Assembly (NCBI GenBank): GCA_023653785.1
Contig: JAMKCH010001589.1
Coordinates: forward strand, 62,001-126,000
Reading direction: 5' to 3'
Source of the DNA: Ophioderma brevispina
Taxonomy: Eukaryota; Echinodermata; Ophiuroidea; Amphilepidida; Ophiodermatidae
DNA: 64,000 bases
Of the stretch, positions 10,671-22,190 are shown in pieces (position 1 is the stretch's first letter; each line of letters starts with the position of its first letter). The notes under the pieces were generated by a model that was not told the DNA's origin, did not search any database, and worked only from the letters and a program-made list of their open reading frames with translations. Made by a program: the position numbers and the translations under genes.

Positions 10671-11400
10671 CATAACAGCTCCCAGATTTCGCTTGGTTGA
10701 CGAGTTAATTGAGATTAAAGGGATTAGCAGTGATTTGCTTATCCTAAACATCGAAAAATATCATCCTATTCATATTTTAACATTTTTTTACTGGAATGGA
10801 TATGCTAACGAACCTGGAAGTTGTTTGGCTTGAAATCTTGTGTATTAAAGACAAGGCAGTACTTTTCATCTGAATTCTGTATTTCTATACTTGCTTATCA
10901 AAATTCCGACTTTTGATAAAAAAGCCGTTCCTGGTGAATATCACAGATTTTCAGCATGATATTGGATGCATGTGCACCATGATCAATGCGGGTTGACCTC
11001 AAACACAAGCATCATTGATCTTTGTTTATTCTGTACTGGTATAAACCGCAATCCAGCTGTTTAGTGTGGCAGATTTTTGAGACGCCGTCGCTGTATGTCT
11101 ATATTTGTGGGTAGGATGGTATGACAAATTTTCCCCTCAAATACTTCATTTTTTCACTATTTCGTGGTTTGTTTTCTACTTAGAGCAGTTATATGGAATT
11201 GTACCACTTATCCCTGATTTATAAGTTAAAAAATGCATTTCCGCATTTTTTTTCGATTTTCTCGCATTATCGCTGCTAATCCCTTTCAGTAGCTTGCCCA
11301 GGACACAAACTCGTTGACCACAGTGGGGCTCGAACCTCACGATTTTAACGGTCTAATGACCGAGTCCTGCAATTTTCACTAGACCACACATGTTCTCATT
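10671..11400 (-). mobile_element. tRNA-derived SINE (minus strand) interrupted by a MITE
   Basis: The two halves, 10671-10718 and about 11289-11400, match the uninterrupted SINE at 46165-46512. On the minus strand the head carries an A-box-like TGGTCTAGTG and a B-box-like GTTCGAGCCCC with normal spacing, as in tRNA-derived SINEs. The interrupting element sits at a GAGATTAA site, so the TTAA comes from the SINE itself. Confidence 0.75.
10719..11284. mobile_element. TTAA-type MITE, CAGTGATTTGC family, copy 1
   Basis: The left end, AGGGATTAGCAGTGATTTGC, follows TTAA (10715-10718). The right end is its inverse, CGCTGCTAATCCCTT, followed by TTCA, a one-base-degenerate TTAA. The left end also shares CAGTGATTTGCT and ATCGAAAAA with copies at 40328-40693 and 52745-53106. 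TTAA target duplications are typical of piggyBac and Kolobok transposons; the family is inferred, as no transposase is present. Confidence 0.75.
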
Positions 11401-11954
11401 ATTCAATCTAGCTTTAGGTGTGTTTTATACAAGTTGACCTTTATGCACCAGCTTGGAACTTCACCTGAAAAAGTGCTGCATTGATTTCTGATTTCAAGAT
11501 GACCAAATTCGTGATGTTATTTGCAAATTTATTCATTTCTAACTTTTAAATACTGTACATTTTTTGGGGGGTTAGGTTTGTTTACTCACATCTTGACAGA
11601 GGGGTTTTTTGCCTGGTATACACAACATTATAACCAAATACCACTGACTCTTATATGTCCCCAGCAGTAGCAGAATGGGATGTTCCATTGCCGTATGTAG
11701 TTTTAGTGTGTTGCATAGAAACTTAATACAAATTTACCCACTATTGGACCCCGCTTGGTTACAGGGGATGGAAATTCACTTACCAAATGCCGAAGTGATT
11801 TCAATATGGACAGATACTTTACTTCATTTGCATAATTGTTCATTTCTACCCTTTAAAAACTTGACATAATGTTTTGGATTGTTTACTCATCATAACCGCT
11901 CCCCAGATTTTGCTTGGGTCTATGAGGGGCATTGAGATTAAGTATCGTCAATGG

Positions 11955-13431
11955 ATCCAAATGAATTAATTCTACCGTCCCGTCTCTCTATTTAGAACTA
12001 TTTTCTCAAAGATCATTTAAAAGATCAGTGATTGCCTCTCAATGGACCACACATCACCAATAACAATTTACAAGACCCTCATCAGTCTGCTTACAGACCA
12101 AAACATGGTACAGAAGAAACTGCATTACTAAAGGTAAAAAATGATCTACTTTGTGCTCTGGATGATCATAAAGCTACTTGTTTGGTGGGTTATTGGATCT
12201 AAGCTCTGCCTTTGACACCATCGACTATAATATCATGCTTGAAAGACTGTCTCAAACATTCAATATCACTGGCACTGCTCTTACCTGGATATCATCATAC
12301 CTGCATGGTCGCACAAACCATGTTCTAATATCAGGAAACAACTCTGATGAGCACACAATGGACTTTGGACTTCCTCAAGGGTCAGTAATGGGTCCTGGGC
12401 TATTCTCAAAATATACATATCCTGTTGGCAAAATTATAAATCAGTTTGGTCTACAATATCACCTATACGCCTACGATACACAAATATAACACTTTATTTA
12501 ATCCAAGGGTTCCGGGTGACACTGTGGTGGCTTTGTTCAAACTTAAAAGATGCATTGAAAGTGTTAAGGTATGGATGAATCAAATAAACTCAAACTAAAT
12601 GAAGCAAAAACCGAATTCTTCATTGCTGGATCAAAGAACACATTGAAACTCATTGGTGATATATCCCTTGATATTTGTGGAACTACCATAACACCATCAG
12701 AACCAGTGCGGAATCTCGGAGTATACTTTGACTCTACCATGACAATGTCAAATCATGTCACATCTGTCTGTCGCTCTCTTAACTTTCATCTCAGGAACAT
12801 AGGGAGGATCCGGAAAAACATAGACAACGATACTTGTAGCCATGCTGTTAGATCACTCATAACCTCACAATTGGATTATTCCAACTCACTTCTTTATGGC
12901 ATTTCATCCACGGACATTCATAAACTACAAAAATACAGAACCGGTCTGCGCGGCTGATTTTTTAAAGCAGGTTACCGTGAACATACAACCCCACTCATCA
13001 ACGAATTGCACTGGCTACCTGTAAAGGAAAGAATCACATACAAGATTCTTTTACTTATTTATAAATCACTCAATGACCTAGCACCTGCTTATCTGAGGAA
13101 TCTCCTCCATTTGTTTAGACCATCAGTTGGCACTACATATCTCCGTTCACACAAAGGACATGTCCCCAGACTTACTTGTAATAGAACTTATACTGCAGCA
13201 GGTGACAAAGCCTTTGCAAACAGTGCACCAACACTTTGGAACCACTTGCCTCAATCACTCAGACAATCTAGTAGTATTCAAGTTTTTAAGAACAATCTCA
13301 AACATATCTGTATCCTAATGTATGAATTTCCACCTTTTCCCTGTTATTTATTGTTTCTTTCTGCTTTTCTGACTGTTAAGCGCTTTGTTCAGTAATGTAA
13401 AAGCGCTATATAAATGCTTATGTTATGTTAT
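11955..13431 (+). mobile_element. CR1/L2-like non-LTR retrotransposon, 5'-truncated
   Basis: Three broken frames make one reverse transcriptase and C-terminal region: a QSAYRPKHGTEETALLKV-type segment before 12178; the core at 12178-12489 with LDLSSAFDTIDYNIM and LPQGSVMGPGLFS; the catalytic block, read here as YAYDTQIY in place of YADDTQIY; 12571-12957 with KLNEAKTEFF and NLGVYFDSTMTM; and 13006-13395 with HWLPVKERITYKILLLIYKS and LWNHLPQSLR. The endonuclease and ORF1 are missing. It ends with GCGCTATATAAATGC followed by TTATG repeats, a typical tail of this LINE group. One catalytic Asp is replaced and frames are broken, so the copy is dead. Confidence 0.88.
12178..13395 (+). pseudogene. 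Degenerate LINE reverse transcriptase reading frames
   Basis: Reading frames 12178-12489, 12571-12957 and 13006-13395 correspond to successive parts of one non-LTR reverse transcriptase. Stops or frame changes separate them near 12490 and 12957. The palm motif has Tyr-Ala-Tyr-Asp where Tyr-Ala-Asp-Asp is expected (about 12468-12477), which would remove catalysis even if the frames were intact. Not a host gene. Confidence 0.85.
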
Positions 13432-13897
13432 GTATGCCTAGGTGCACAAACACGTTGACCACAGTGGGGCTCAAACTCACGATTTTTAATGCTCTAATGA
13501 TCGCGAGTCCTGCACATTTCTACTGGCCAAACACTTGCTCGCCTATATTTTATTATTCTAAGTTCACTGATGAACAAGATTCCCCATTTGGGAGGTTTCC
13601 TTCTACCTGTATTATTCCTTCAGTGATATACAAAACAACTCTGCACAAGGTGACTGGTTAGCACAAGCAGAAAGCGGTGATAAAAAATACCCACAATTTT
13701 CAGAAATACGTCACATCTGCAGAGTTCACTGTTCTTTCAAATATTTCTGTTATGGACTCTATATACAAATCAATGCACAACACAAAAATATCCTGCGCAT
13801 GCACAATTACTTTGAATTAGTGTGAAAATAGTGGTTTTTGCATGTCAGGGGGACAATCTAAATTTCACCATTTTCTGATACTCCTTGATGTATAACC

Positions 13898-14189
13898 CAG
13901 AGGGTGTATTGAATCAATCCCACAATGCACCAGTTTTGGGAAATTTCACCTCAATAGGGTCATGTGATCTCACCAAATCCTATTCTTAACACATAAAAAC
14001 CCTGACTTTTCCCCCTAATTTTTCCCCCCAGTGTTAGTACTTAGGGAATTTTTAGCATTGATCATGAAATGTTTTGTGGTCTTCTAGCTTCTTGTACACT
14101 TTTTATACCTAAGTACTGACATGAGTTTTGTACAGTACAGTATAGGCAAATTGCAATGCATTATGGGATTGGTTCAAAACACCCTCTGA
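13898..14189. mobile_element. MITE with CAGAGGGTGT terminal inverted repeats, copy 2
   Basis: Starts CAGAGGGTGTATTGAATCAA and ends in the inverse, GGTTCAAAACACCCTCTG; the arms match over about 32 bases. It is inverted relative to copy 1 at 322-606. Flanks read ATGTATAACC on the left and ATGTAAACCC on the right, possibly a decayed 8-bp target duplication, which would suit hAT; unsure. Confidence 0.75.
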
Positions 14190-14618
14190 TGTAAACCCTT
14201 CCATGAGAGTTTTTTGCAGAAGGGATTCAGCTGCTCATTTATAAAGTAACTCTTCAGAAAGGTGAAAGGTCACAAAATTAACATTTTTCTGCCTTGAAAT
14301 TGAACCAAAAGATCAATCATTTTATAATGCAAACAATCAGTCTCTTACACCAGCATGAAAGTACACGCTGTGTTATCCTTGATTTCCTGCATTTTATGGA
14401 AGTTGAAGTGTGTTGCTTTGATGGAATTTCTAAGTGCACGTTAGGTAATTTTACCACTGCGAGAAATTTGCAAAGTAACATTAGCTGCTTGCGGTGTAGA
14501 TTTTATTCATGTCATTGGCTTATTCATAGGATTATATGATAATTAGCCAGTCAGAGACATGTTAAAAAAACTTAAAGGTGGATACATATGGAAAGCCCAT
14601 GTATATACACTAGCTTAA

Positions 14619-14952
14619 AGGGGGATGACCCGATTTAAGTTTATAAATTTTCATCTTGATAAAATGGCCTTCACCCAAAAATCACATCTGTTAAGTTTCG
14701 CGCCAATATTTCAACCGGTTTTGTAGTGAGAGCTAAAAACGTGATTTTGTAATCCCCATAGAGTACTCTGTGAAATTGATATTAGTTGACCAAAATGAGA
14801 CATATTTTCCCTCATCAAGCATCCTTTAGCCCTAAGATTTCACAGGGTAAGTGAGAAAAATAATAGCTTTCTTCTGATACCAAAATTTGACCACTTCCGG
14901 TAAAATCGGGGGTCCCTGGACCCGAGGCTATTAGCAATCGGACCATGGACCT
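14619..14952 (+). mobile_element. R1 repeat: TTAA-flanked 334-bp element
   Basis: Exactly bounded by TTAA at 14615-14618 and 14953-14956. The ends, AGGGGGATGACCCGATT and the inverse of AGGTCCATGGTCCGATT, form an imperfect inverted repeat of about 17 bases. The interior carries blocks seen in other copies: GTTGACCAAAATGAGACA, ATTTCACAGGGTAAGTGAG and CTTTCTTCTGATACC. Related copies lie at 7760-8072, 17144-17273 (partial), about 22040-22190 (diverged) and split across 53712-62000. Non-coding; TTAA suggests Kolobok or piggyBac mobilisation. Confidence 0.7.
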
Positions 14953-16491
14953 TTAAGTAGAAGAATCTCCTCTCTCTGATTTAGAAAGCTATCTTTAAAA
15001 GGTGACATGCCGTTATGAAAATTGTGCCCCCAAAAGTGCATGCACTCGGGTGCGTTGGAAGTTGGTGCTTGACCTGTGTACTTTTATGGGGGTAAATGAT
15101 TCAGCAATTAAAAACAACCAGATGTGATCGGCGTGAATCATTCTTCGCCAACCTGACAACTTTGATGAGAAAATAGGACAATGTTACAATAACATTATCA
15201 CCCCATTTTGTACTCTAGGTTAGAGATTGTCTAGGTGCTCAGACCCAACAATTGGTAAAGCTGTGGTGCTAAAAATTGGCTTCTGGTTTTAGGGTCCGGG
15301 ATTATGTGCAGCTGTAACTAGGATATATCACATTTTCACATATTGAAAATTCGGCAGCCATTATATGGCGTGCACCGATATGACTACCCCACAGTGTCCT
15401 TTACACCTGGTGAAGTGAGACAAGCAAGATAATTTCTTGCCAAGGACACAACATGATTCCCTGCATTGAGGGCTCGAACTCACAATTTAAACCAATCTGT
15501 TAGGGGCCAACCATTAACAGAATAAAATAAACGCACACATACCATAATCTAATTATTGATGAGGTTAACTAGTCAGCCCCTAGCCGCTTCTACTTAAACT
15601 ATCTAATCATGAGTCCTGCACTTTTCTGCTGCCGACACATGCTCGTTCGCTAAGCGCTGGTATCAAAATCCAATCCACCTTAAATCAACTTAGGTTTTTT
15701 GTATTTGCAAAATGCATGTAACAAACTCTCTACCTTCCAGTGTAATTTCGAGTTGTGTGATGTTGACTCCAATATTTAATTGGAATATTAAATGGGTTAA
15801 ATTGCTCTTGTACTTGCATCACTTGCACCGTCCACTTCATGATAATAATACATATCCTGTGAGCCTCATGTCTGCAGTATTAATACTAACTACCCACTTC
15901 CTGAATTTTTCCAGGGAGGGGAATCCACAGCCCAGTGTCTCCTTGTTGGATATTATTGCAAGATCCAGTAGTCTCGGGTACCTTTGCAAAGTTTGATCAC
16001 AAACATAGATGCATTGTGAGTTCTGGTACCCCATTATACACAAGTTATTCCCATGAATCCTAAAGAACGATTGAAGAATAGTTAAGAGGGTATTACTCAA
16101 GCATAGCTGTTTGGGCATTCCTGAAGAACACTTCCTCAGGACCAAGCAAAATAACCTGATATGGAAAATACTGAAAAAAACAAACCAACCAGCGATGACC
16201 ACTAATTAACCTCTTTCATATACCCATTATAATCTGGAGAAGTCGCCACTTCATGCGAGGCGGCATTCCCAAACATTTTAATTGACCACTCCCATTGTAC
16301 TAAAACTCCATTTAAGAAAGCATAGTTGTGACTGGCTCCAATAGAGTTACAAACTCCCGTTTTAGTGCTAGACGTAGGGCAGTTATGAAGGCAAGTGTGA
16401 CCTTGATCAAGCCGTGGTGAAATTGTTGAAATTTCTCACTAATTGGTAAAGTAATTGAAATTGAGATGGTCCTTGCGAATGCCATGTGCAC
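14827..16491 (+). repeat. 1.67-kb duplicated segment, copy 1
   Basis: Matches 17144-18814 in the same orientation from TAGCCCTAAGATTTCACAGG to GCGAATGCCATGTGCAC. The two copies differ mainly by many one- to few-base insertions and deletions. It contains the right half of R1, a tRNA-SINE-like segment around 15405-15640 and no gene. Confidence 0.9.
15405..15640 (-). mobile_element. tRNA-SINE-like segment within the duplication
   Basis: On the minus strand it carries a GAGTTCGAGCCC B-box-like block and a GTGCAGGACTCATGA head resembling the other SINEs, plus a TTGCC(C)AAGGACACAACATG body. An additional stretch of about 100 bases (GGGGCCAACC ... GGCCCCTAGCC) separates the parts. A parallel copy is at about 17735-17975. 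Low detail because both copies are indel-rich. Confidence 0.5.
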
Positions 16492-17059
16492 AGCCTAAAT
16501 CATTACACTGAACTGATTTCCTTTACACCAATGTTGACTGAAAAGTATCATTTCCCTTCTGAGAGTGGAAATGCCCCAAATTACGCATCATTACACCCCT
16601 AAAAAGAGATGGCCTGACCAGTGACCCCCTGTCACACCCTGTCGACCTTAGCTCTTCTTCAATTCCGTTTTGGCTGTTATTCAAAACGGACGCGGTTCCG
16701 CAGCTCTGCAATCTTCAGCCAAATTAACTGAGATGTTTGTTACTGGAACTATTTCGTCTCATTCGGAATACTCCTACTACTATACCATATCTATCTGTAA
16801 TATCTACTGGATTATAAACTGGATTTATAACGCTCATTTGACGGAATAAAACGGAAAGACTTTTACGCCGCGTAGGCTCTTATTTTAGTATCCTTTTTTG
16901 GTCCCAGCCAGTGCGGTCATGTGATCGTGTGCGGGAAACAAGGTAAACAAGCAGCCATTGACGCACGTGTTGCAGCTTTGACTGCCTTTTACTATGTGTT
17001 AGGTGAGTTTTGTTACTGTCTTTGTTAGCGGACTTGCTTGCTAACAATTCTATGGTTTT

Positions 17060-17106
17060 AGTGGGGGGGGGGGGGGGTAATTTTTTTAAGGGGGGGGGGG
17101 GGGGGG
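17060..17106. repeat. Paired poly(G) tracts
   Basis: Two G runs of about 16-17 bases separated by TAATTTTTTTAA. They lie just before the second copy of the 1.67-kb duplication. Such tracts can form quadruplexes and are frequent sites of assembly error. Confidence 0.9.
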
Positions 17107-17143
17107 TGTGTTAATTTTTATTATATGCTGTGTGGTATACTTA

Positions 17144-18814
17144 TAGCCCTAAGATTTCACAGGGTAAGTGAGAAAAATAATAGCTTTCTTCTGATACCAA
17201 AATTTGACCACTTCCGGTAAAATCGGGGGTCCCTGGACCCGAGGCTATTAGCAATCGGACCATGGACCTTTAAGTAGAGAATCTCTCTCTCTGATGTTAA
17301 GAAAATCTTATTCTTTAAAGTGACATGCCGTGATGAAATTGCCCCCAAAAGTGCATCACTCGGGTGCGTTGGAAGTTGGTGCTTGACCTGTGTACTTTTA
17401 TGGGGTAAATGATTCAGCAATTAAAAACAACAAAGATGTGATGGCGTGAATCATTCTCCAACCTGACAACTTTGAGGAGAAAATAGGACAATGTTACAAT
17501 AACGTTATCACCCCATTTTGTACTCTTATGTTATAGAGAGGTGTCTAGCTGCTCAGACCCCAAGAGATTGGTAAAGATGTAGTGCTAAATTGGCTTCTGG
17601 TTTTAGTTGTCCGGGATTAATAATGACCATTTAAGTGAAGCTCTCACTAGGATATATCACATTTTCAGATATAGAGAATTTGGCAGCCAATTATGGCACG
17701 CACAATATGACTACCCCTAACAGCGTCCCATTTACACCTGGGTGACGTGAGACAAGCAAGATAAAGTATCTTGCCCAAGGACACAACATGTTGACCTCAT
17801 TGAGGCTCAAACTCACAATTTAAACCCAAGCTGTTAGGGGCCAACCATTAACAGAATAAAACACACACATACCATAATCTAATTGATTGATGAGATTAAC
17901 TGGTCGGCCCCTAGCCGCTTCTATTTAAACTTTCTAATCATAAATCGTGCACTTTTCTGATGGACGACACATGCTCTTTCGCTAAGCTGGTAGCAAAATC
18001 CACCTTAAATAAACTTAGGTTTTTTGTATTTGGCAAAATGCATGTAACAAAATTCTACCTTCAAGTGTAATTCAGAGTGTCTGATGTTGAATCACAATAT
18101 TTAATTGGAATATTAAATGGGTTAAAATTGTCTTGTACTTTGCATCACTTGTGACCTTCCACTTCATTGATAATAATACATATCCTGTGAGCTTCATGTC
18201 TGCAGTAATTATACTACCTACTTCCTGATTTTCCAAGGGAGGGAAATCCCCAACCCAAGTGTCTCCTTGATGGATATTATTGCAAGATCCAGGAGTCACA
18301 GGTACCTTTGCAAAGTTTGTTCACCACCTTAGATCATTGTGATTTCTGGTACCCAGTATACACAGGTTAGGCCATTAAATCCTAAAGCAGATGTAGTAAT
18401 AGTTAAGAGGATAATTACTCAAGCATTGCTGTTTGGGCACCCCGAGGGACACTCCCTCAGGACCAAAGCAAATAACTCTGATTGAAAATAACTGAAAAAA
18501 AACAACAACCAGCGATGACTAAGTAATTAACCTCTTTCATAATACCCATTATAATAATGGAGAAGTCGACACTTCATGCGAGGTGGCATTCCCAAACATT
18601 TTAATTGACCAATCATTGTACGAATCATTTAAGAAAGTATAGTTGTGACTGGCTCCAAATAGAGTTACAAACTCCCGTTTTAGTGCTGACGTAGGGCAGT
18701 TATGAAGCAAGTGTGACCTTGAGCAAAGCCGTGGTGAAATTTGGTGAAATTTCTCACTAATTGGTAAAAAAGTAATTGAAATTGGAATATGGTCCTTGCG
18801 AATGCCATGTGCAC
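17144..18814 (+). repeat. 1.67-kb duplicated segment, copy 2
   Basis: Same order and orientation as 14827-16491, offset by 2317 bases. It begins inside the R1 repeat, so the duplication breakpoint does not respect element ends. The differences from copy 1 are dominated by small indels. Confidence 0.9.
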
Positions 18815-19513
18815 TCCTATTATGTTGGATTATAAGTGGAATTATGACAGTGATGCAAACAATTTTGGCTACATCGTGACATCACATGCTATAATCCTGA
18901 GCTGTTCTGTATGTTCATGTCATAAAGTACAACCTGTAAATGAGATGACTGACTACATCAGTAATTATTGATTCCGATAAGGCACTATTATAAGTTGGGC
19001 AGTAAGTCTGAATTAGCTCCTGGGGCTAGCTACCACGCCTGCCTGGGCTACCCCTTCATATCTACAATTCAATGACTCAATCCCTATCGTAGCACGTTCA
19101 AGGCCACCTTTCTCCTACCATACCTGTTTTAATCTACATCTGGGGGACATTCTCAGTTGGTCATTCCATTCTTGCTCAGTTAAAGTGCCATTTACAGGGC
19201 TTCATTTGCTGAAACTCCATCTCAATTGGACTTGCCATTCCACAGATAAGGTAATGCTGGTGTCACTCAGAAGAGTGAAATACAAGGAAGGTGAACATTA
19301 AAATGGACTATATCTCAAAATCAATATTAGCAATAAACAAGTCATTTAGCATAATCATATAACCTATTATCCATGATCCTGAACAATGTTGGCAATTAGT
19401 CATCAGCGAGCTAGTAGTATGTAGTTATTTGTAAAGTGTGAAAAAGGTTGAGTCAAGCCAATTTTGATTTTGACTCTAACCCTAACGTTATTATAGCATG
19501 TATGTTGACATTT

Positions 19514-19943
19514 GTGTGCTGACTGCTTCTGACATATTAAGTTCATTCAGTAGCCAGTAGACTTGAATGAATGGGACCTATATAGAAATACATCTGTTGC
19601 CCTTCTATTTGTGACTGCTGAAAATACCAGCTTGTCTCACTTGCTCATTGGCTTGCAATCAAGATCTTATAGAATAACAAGTAAAATGGTATTACACGGT
19701 CAATACTTAAGTATTTTAGCTCATCCTAAGCCAAAAAAGGATAAGTACACAGGATAGTAGTAGTAGTAGTAATAGTACCCAAACAGCCATTGTATAACTC
19801 AATGCTGCCAGTGTGTTTCGTAGCATTCTCCCTGAATAGCTATTACATTAAACACGGCCTCCATTGTGTGTTTCATATAGCATTCTACCCATCCATTCAT
19901 AACATTTTTGTTTCAGACAATTTCTCAAAATTTACAAATGTTG
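19514..19943 (+). repeat. 430-bp segment A, copy 1
   Basis: From GTGTGCTGACTGCTTCTGAC to ACAAATGTTG. It is nearly identical to 20621-21050; I see only a few substitutions. It includes an AGT microsatellite near 19757-19773 and the start of a degenerate minisatellite. Confidence 0.92.
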
Positions 19944-20446
19944 TGGAGAATCTTTCTATCTAGTAAAAAAGTAGTCAACTTACCAAGCTACCTCATGTAC
20001 TGGCAAATATTTGTCTAGTTGGGATGCGATGGATAGAAATTGCAAAATAAAATAAGTTCATTCCACTTCATTAGAAGCTTGGCAGATTCGGTGGTTTTTC
20101 CATTTGGGAACGGTATGTCTGCAGACATTCACATTCTTCATGTGTCATTGGAGAGTGAATTTTACACGCAGTTCGTTTCCATTTTTGTAACTTTTTATCG
20201 CTATTTGTGCAGCCAAGAAATTTAATTTTTTTTCCTGAGCCGCCCATGATGATATACAAATGGATAACAGTGAAATAGTGTTGATTTTTGCCGTCAGAAC
20301 TGATCAAAATTATCGCTTCTTTGTGGTAACACGTACAACGTAAACGCGGTGTATAACGAGAAATGCAAAAGATGCCCCCCAGTCATGGCGGATGGTGAGT
20401 GCGCCGCCCACGGCGTAGGGGCGAGAATAGTTGCCATCGGATTCGT

Positions 20447-20602
20447 GTATAACACGATATTGCCCATAGCACAAAGGCTCCATTGCGTGGTTTTTGAAAG
20501 CATTATTCTTGGACTGCTTTTAAAAATGCAAGGCTCCACAAGGTGTTTCAAAGAATTTTACTTGGTCAGTCATTACATAACACAAAGACCGTACAGTGTT
20601 TT
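20447..20602 (+). repeat. 156-bp direct repeat P, copy 1
   Basis: GTATAACACGATATTGCCCA to GTACAGTGTTTT. Repeated at 21231-21386 with one visible substitution. The two copies exactly bracket the insert 20603-21230. Confidence 0.92.
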
Positions 20603-21230
20603 TTTTTTTTTTTTTTTTTTGTGTGCTGACTGCTTCTGACATATTAAGTTCATTCAGTAGCCAGTAGACTTGAATGAATGGGACCTATATAGAAATACAT
20701 CTGTTGCCCTTCTATTTGTGACTGCTGAAAATACCAGCTTGTCTCGGTTGCTCATTGGCTTGCAATCAAGATCTTATAGAATAACAAGTAAAATGGTATT
20801 ACACGGTCAATACTTAAGTATTTTAGCTCATCCTAAGCCAAAAAAGGATAAGTACACAGGATAGTAGTAGTAGTAGTAATAGTACCCAAACAGCCATTGT
20901 ATAACTCAATGCTGCCAGTGTGTTTCGTAGCATTCTCCCTGAATAGCTATTACATTAAACAAGGCCTCCATTGTGTGTTTCATATAGCATTCTACCCATC
21001 CATTCATAACATTTTTGTTTCAGACAATTTCTCAAAATTTACAAATGTTGCAGTCAAGATCTTATAGAATAACAAGTAAAATGGTATTACACCTTCGTGC
21101 TTCAAAGCATTCTACCATTACATAGCACGGCATACTCATGTTTCACGACCAACTATTTACCCGCCTAACAGAATAAACTGATAAAGCTATACTTTTGTGC
21201 GTGAATGTTTTGGCGGAAAAAAAGTGGGCC
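20603..21230 (-). mobile_element. Poly(T)-led insert bracketed by 156-bp direct repeats
   Basis: The insert starts with a run of T (together with four T of the flank, 22 T at 20599-20620), then carries segment A copy 2 (20621-21050), then 180 bases that restate part of A (TCAAGATCTTATAGAATAAC) and further minisatellite-like sequence. Read on the minus strand it has the form of a retroposed transcript with a 3' poly(A) tail. The flanking 156-bp repeats sit where a target-site duplication would. Confidence 0.65.
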
Positions 21231-21386
21231 GTATAACACGATATTGCCCATAGCACAAAGGCTCCATTGCGTGGTTTTTCAAAGCATTATTCTTGGACTG
21301 CTTTTAAAAATGCAAGGCTCCACAAGGTGTTTCAAAGAATTTTACTTGGTCAGTCATTACATAACACAAAGACCGTACAGTGTTTT
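21231..21386 (+). repeat. 156-bp direct repeat P, copy 2
   Basis: Second copy of P. Here GTGTTTT is followed by CGAAAGC without a T run, which looks like the pre-insertion continuation of copy 1. Confidence 0.9.
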
Positions 21387-22039
21387 CGAAAGCATTCAAC
21401 TTAGACTGCTATTACATATGACATAGCCCAACTAAAAAAATGGACAGCTATTAACCTTTTTGAAGCATGGCTGTCACAATAGGAGATGGTGTAGTTCAAT
21501 TTGGGTATAGAAGAGAGGGCATGGTTCAATTTGGGTAAAACCCTGGAAGTAGTAGTAGTAGTAAAACCAAAGTTTTAAATCCGGTTTTTGTCCCCGCTAA
21601 CAGAGTGGCCGGATTCACCTCACATTCACAGCAATACTGCTGTGTGAGGATTTATTGGAGCAAAAGATAATTGACCAGATGCTTTTCCTGACCTCTATGT
21701 GCTGGATGGCTGCCATTAGCTCTCCAGAGCCGATGCCCTTGTAGGTAGATCTTCTTTTTAGTTCTACCAGGGTAGCCAGCTACCCTCCTATATGAAGAAT
21801 ATGCAATCATGTGTACAGTGTATATATCAAAGTCCAAGTGTCTTATTACATAACACAAAGGCCCACAGTGTGTTTCAACCTATTTTTTCTGGACAGCTGT
21901 TACACAACACAGTGCGCAAGCAGTGTGTGTCAAAGCATTAACAGATGCCATGGCTGTCACATAATGAACTTTTAATAGACAGTTACAGGTGTTGTGCGGT
22001 CAAAATTTGAATACATTTTTAAACTTTAGGATGACTTTC

Positions 22040-22190
22040 ACATTAGATTCACACCTTTTCTTGTGAAGGTGCTTGTTTCGATCATTTTTGGGACCCCCTT
22101 GATTTATCCGGAAGTAGTATCAATTTTGATGTCAGGTGATAGGCTGTATTTTTCTCATTGTTGTCCTGAAATTTTAACTTTCAAATCCAT
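22040..22190 (-). repeat. R1-like repeat, strongly diverged fragment
   Basis: In reverse orientation to 14619-14952: GGGACCCCCTTGATTTATCCG, GGAAGTAGTATCAATTTTGA and TTTTTCTCATTGTTGTCCTG fall in the same order as the R1 blocks. Heavily diverged. Confidence 0.45.

Larger units (their letters stand above)
11889..13555 (-). mobile_element. tRNA-derived SINE (minus strand) interrupted by a LINE
   Basis: The 3' half of the SINE lies at 11889-11945 (CCCCAGATTTTGCTTGGGT block) and the tRNA-like head at about 13432-13555 (a CGTTGACCACAGTGGGGCTC block followed by GAGTCCTGCA). Between them sits the LINE at about 11955-13431. The nesting shows the SINE is older than the LINE insertion. Confidence 0.7.
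19780..21960. repeat. Degenerate minisatellite block, unit roughly 60 bases
   Basis: Recurring imperfect units of the form ACATAACACAAAGGC, CCACAGTGTGTTTCAAAGC, ATTCTACTTGGACTGC, TATTACATA are scattered through this block (for example 20450-20600, 21231-21420, 21840-21950). The units are too diverged for exact counting. The block is further rearranged by the poly(T)-led insert at 20603-21230. Confidence 0.6.

Noticed and set aside
10385..10675. 96-residue open frame 10385-10675
   Set aside because: No similarity I recognise, overlapped by another frame on the other strand, and it lies within intron sequence.
20380..20400. Possible first exon with start codon and donor (ATGGCGGATG followed by GTGAGT)
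   Set aside because: The context is attractive, but only ten coding bases precede the donor, no downstream exon is recognisable and it lies in a rearranged repeat block. Could be chance.
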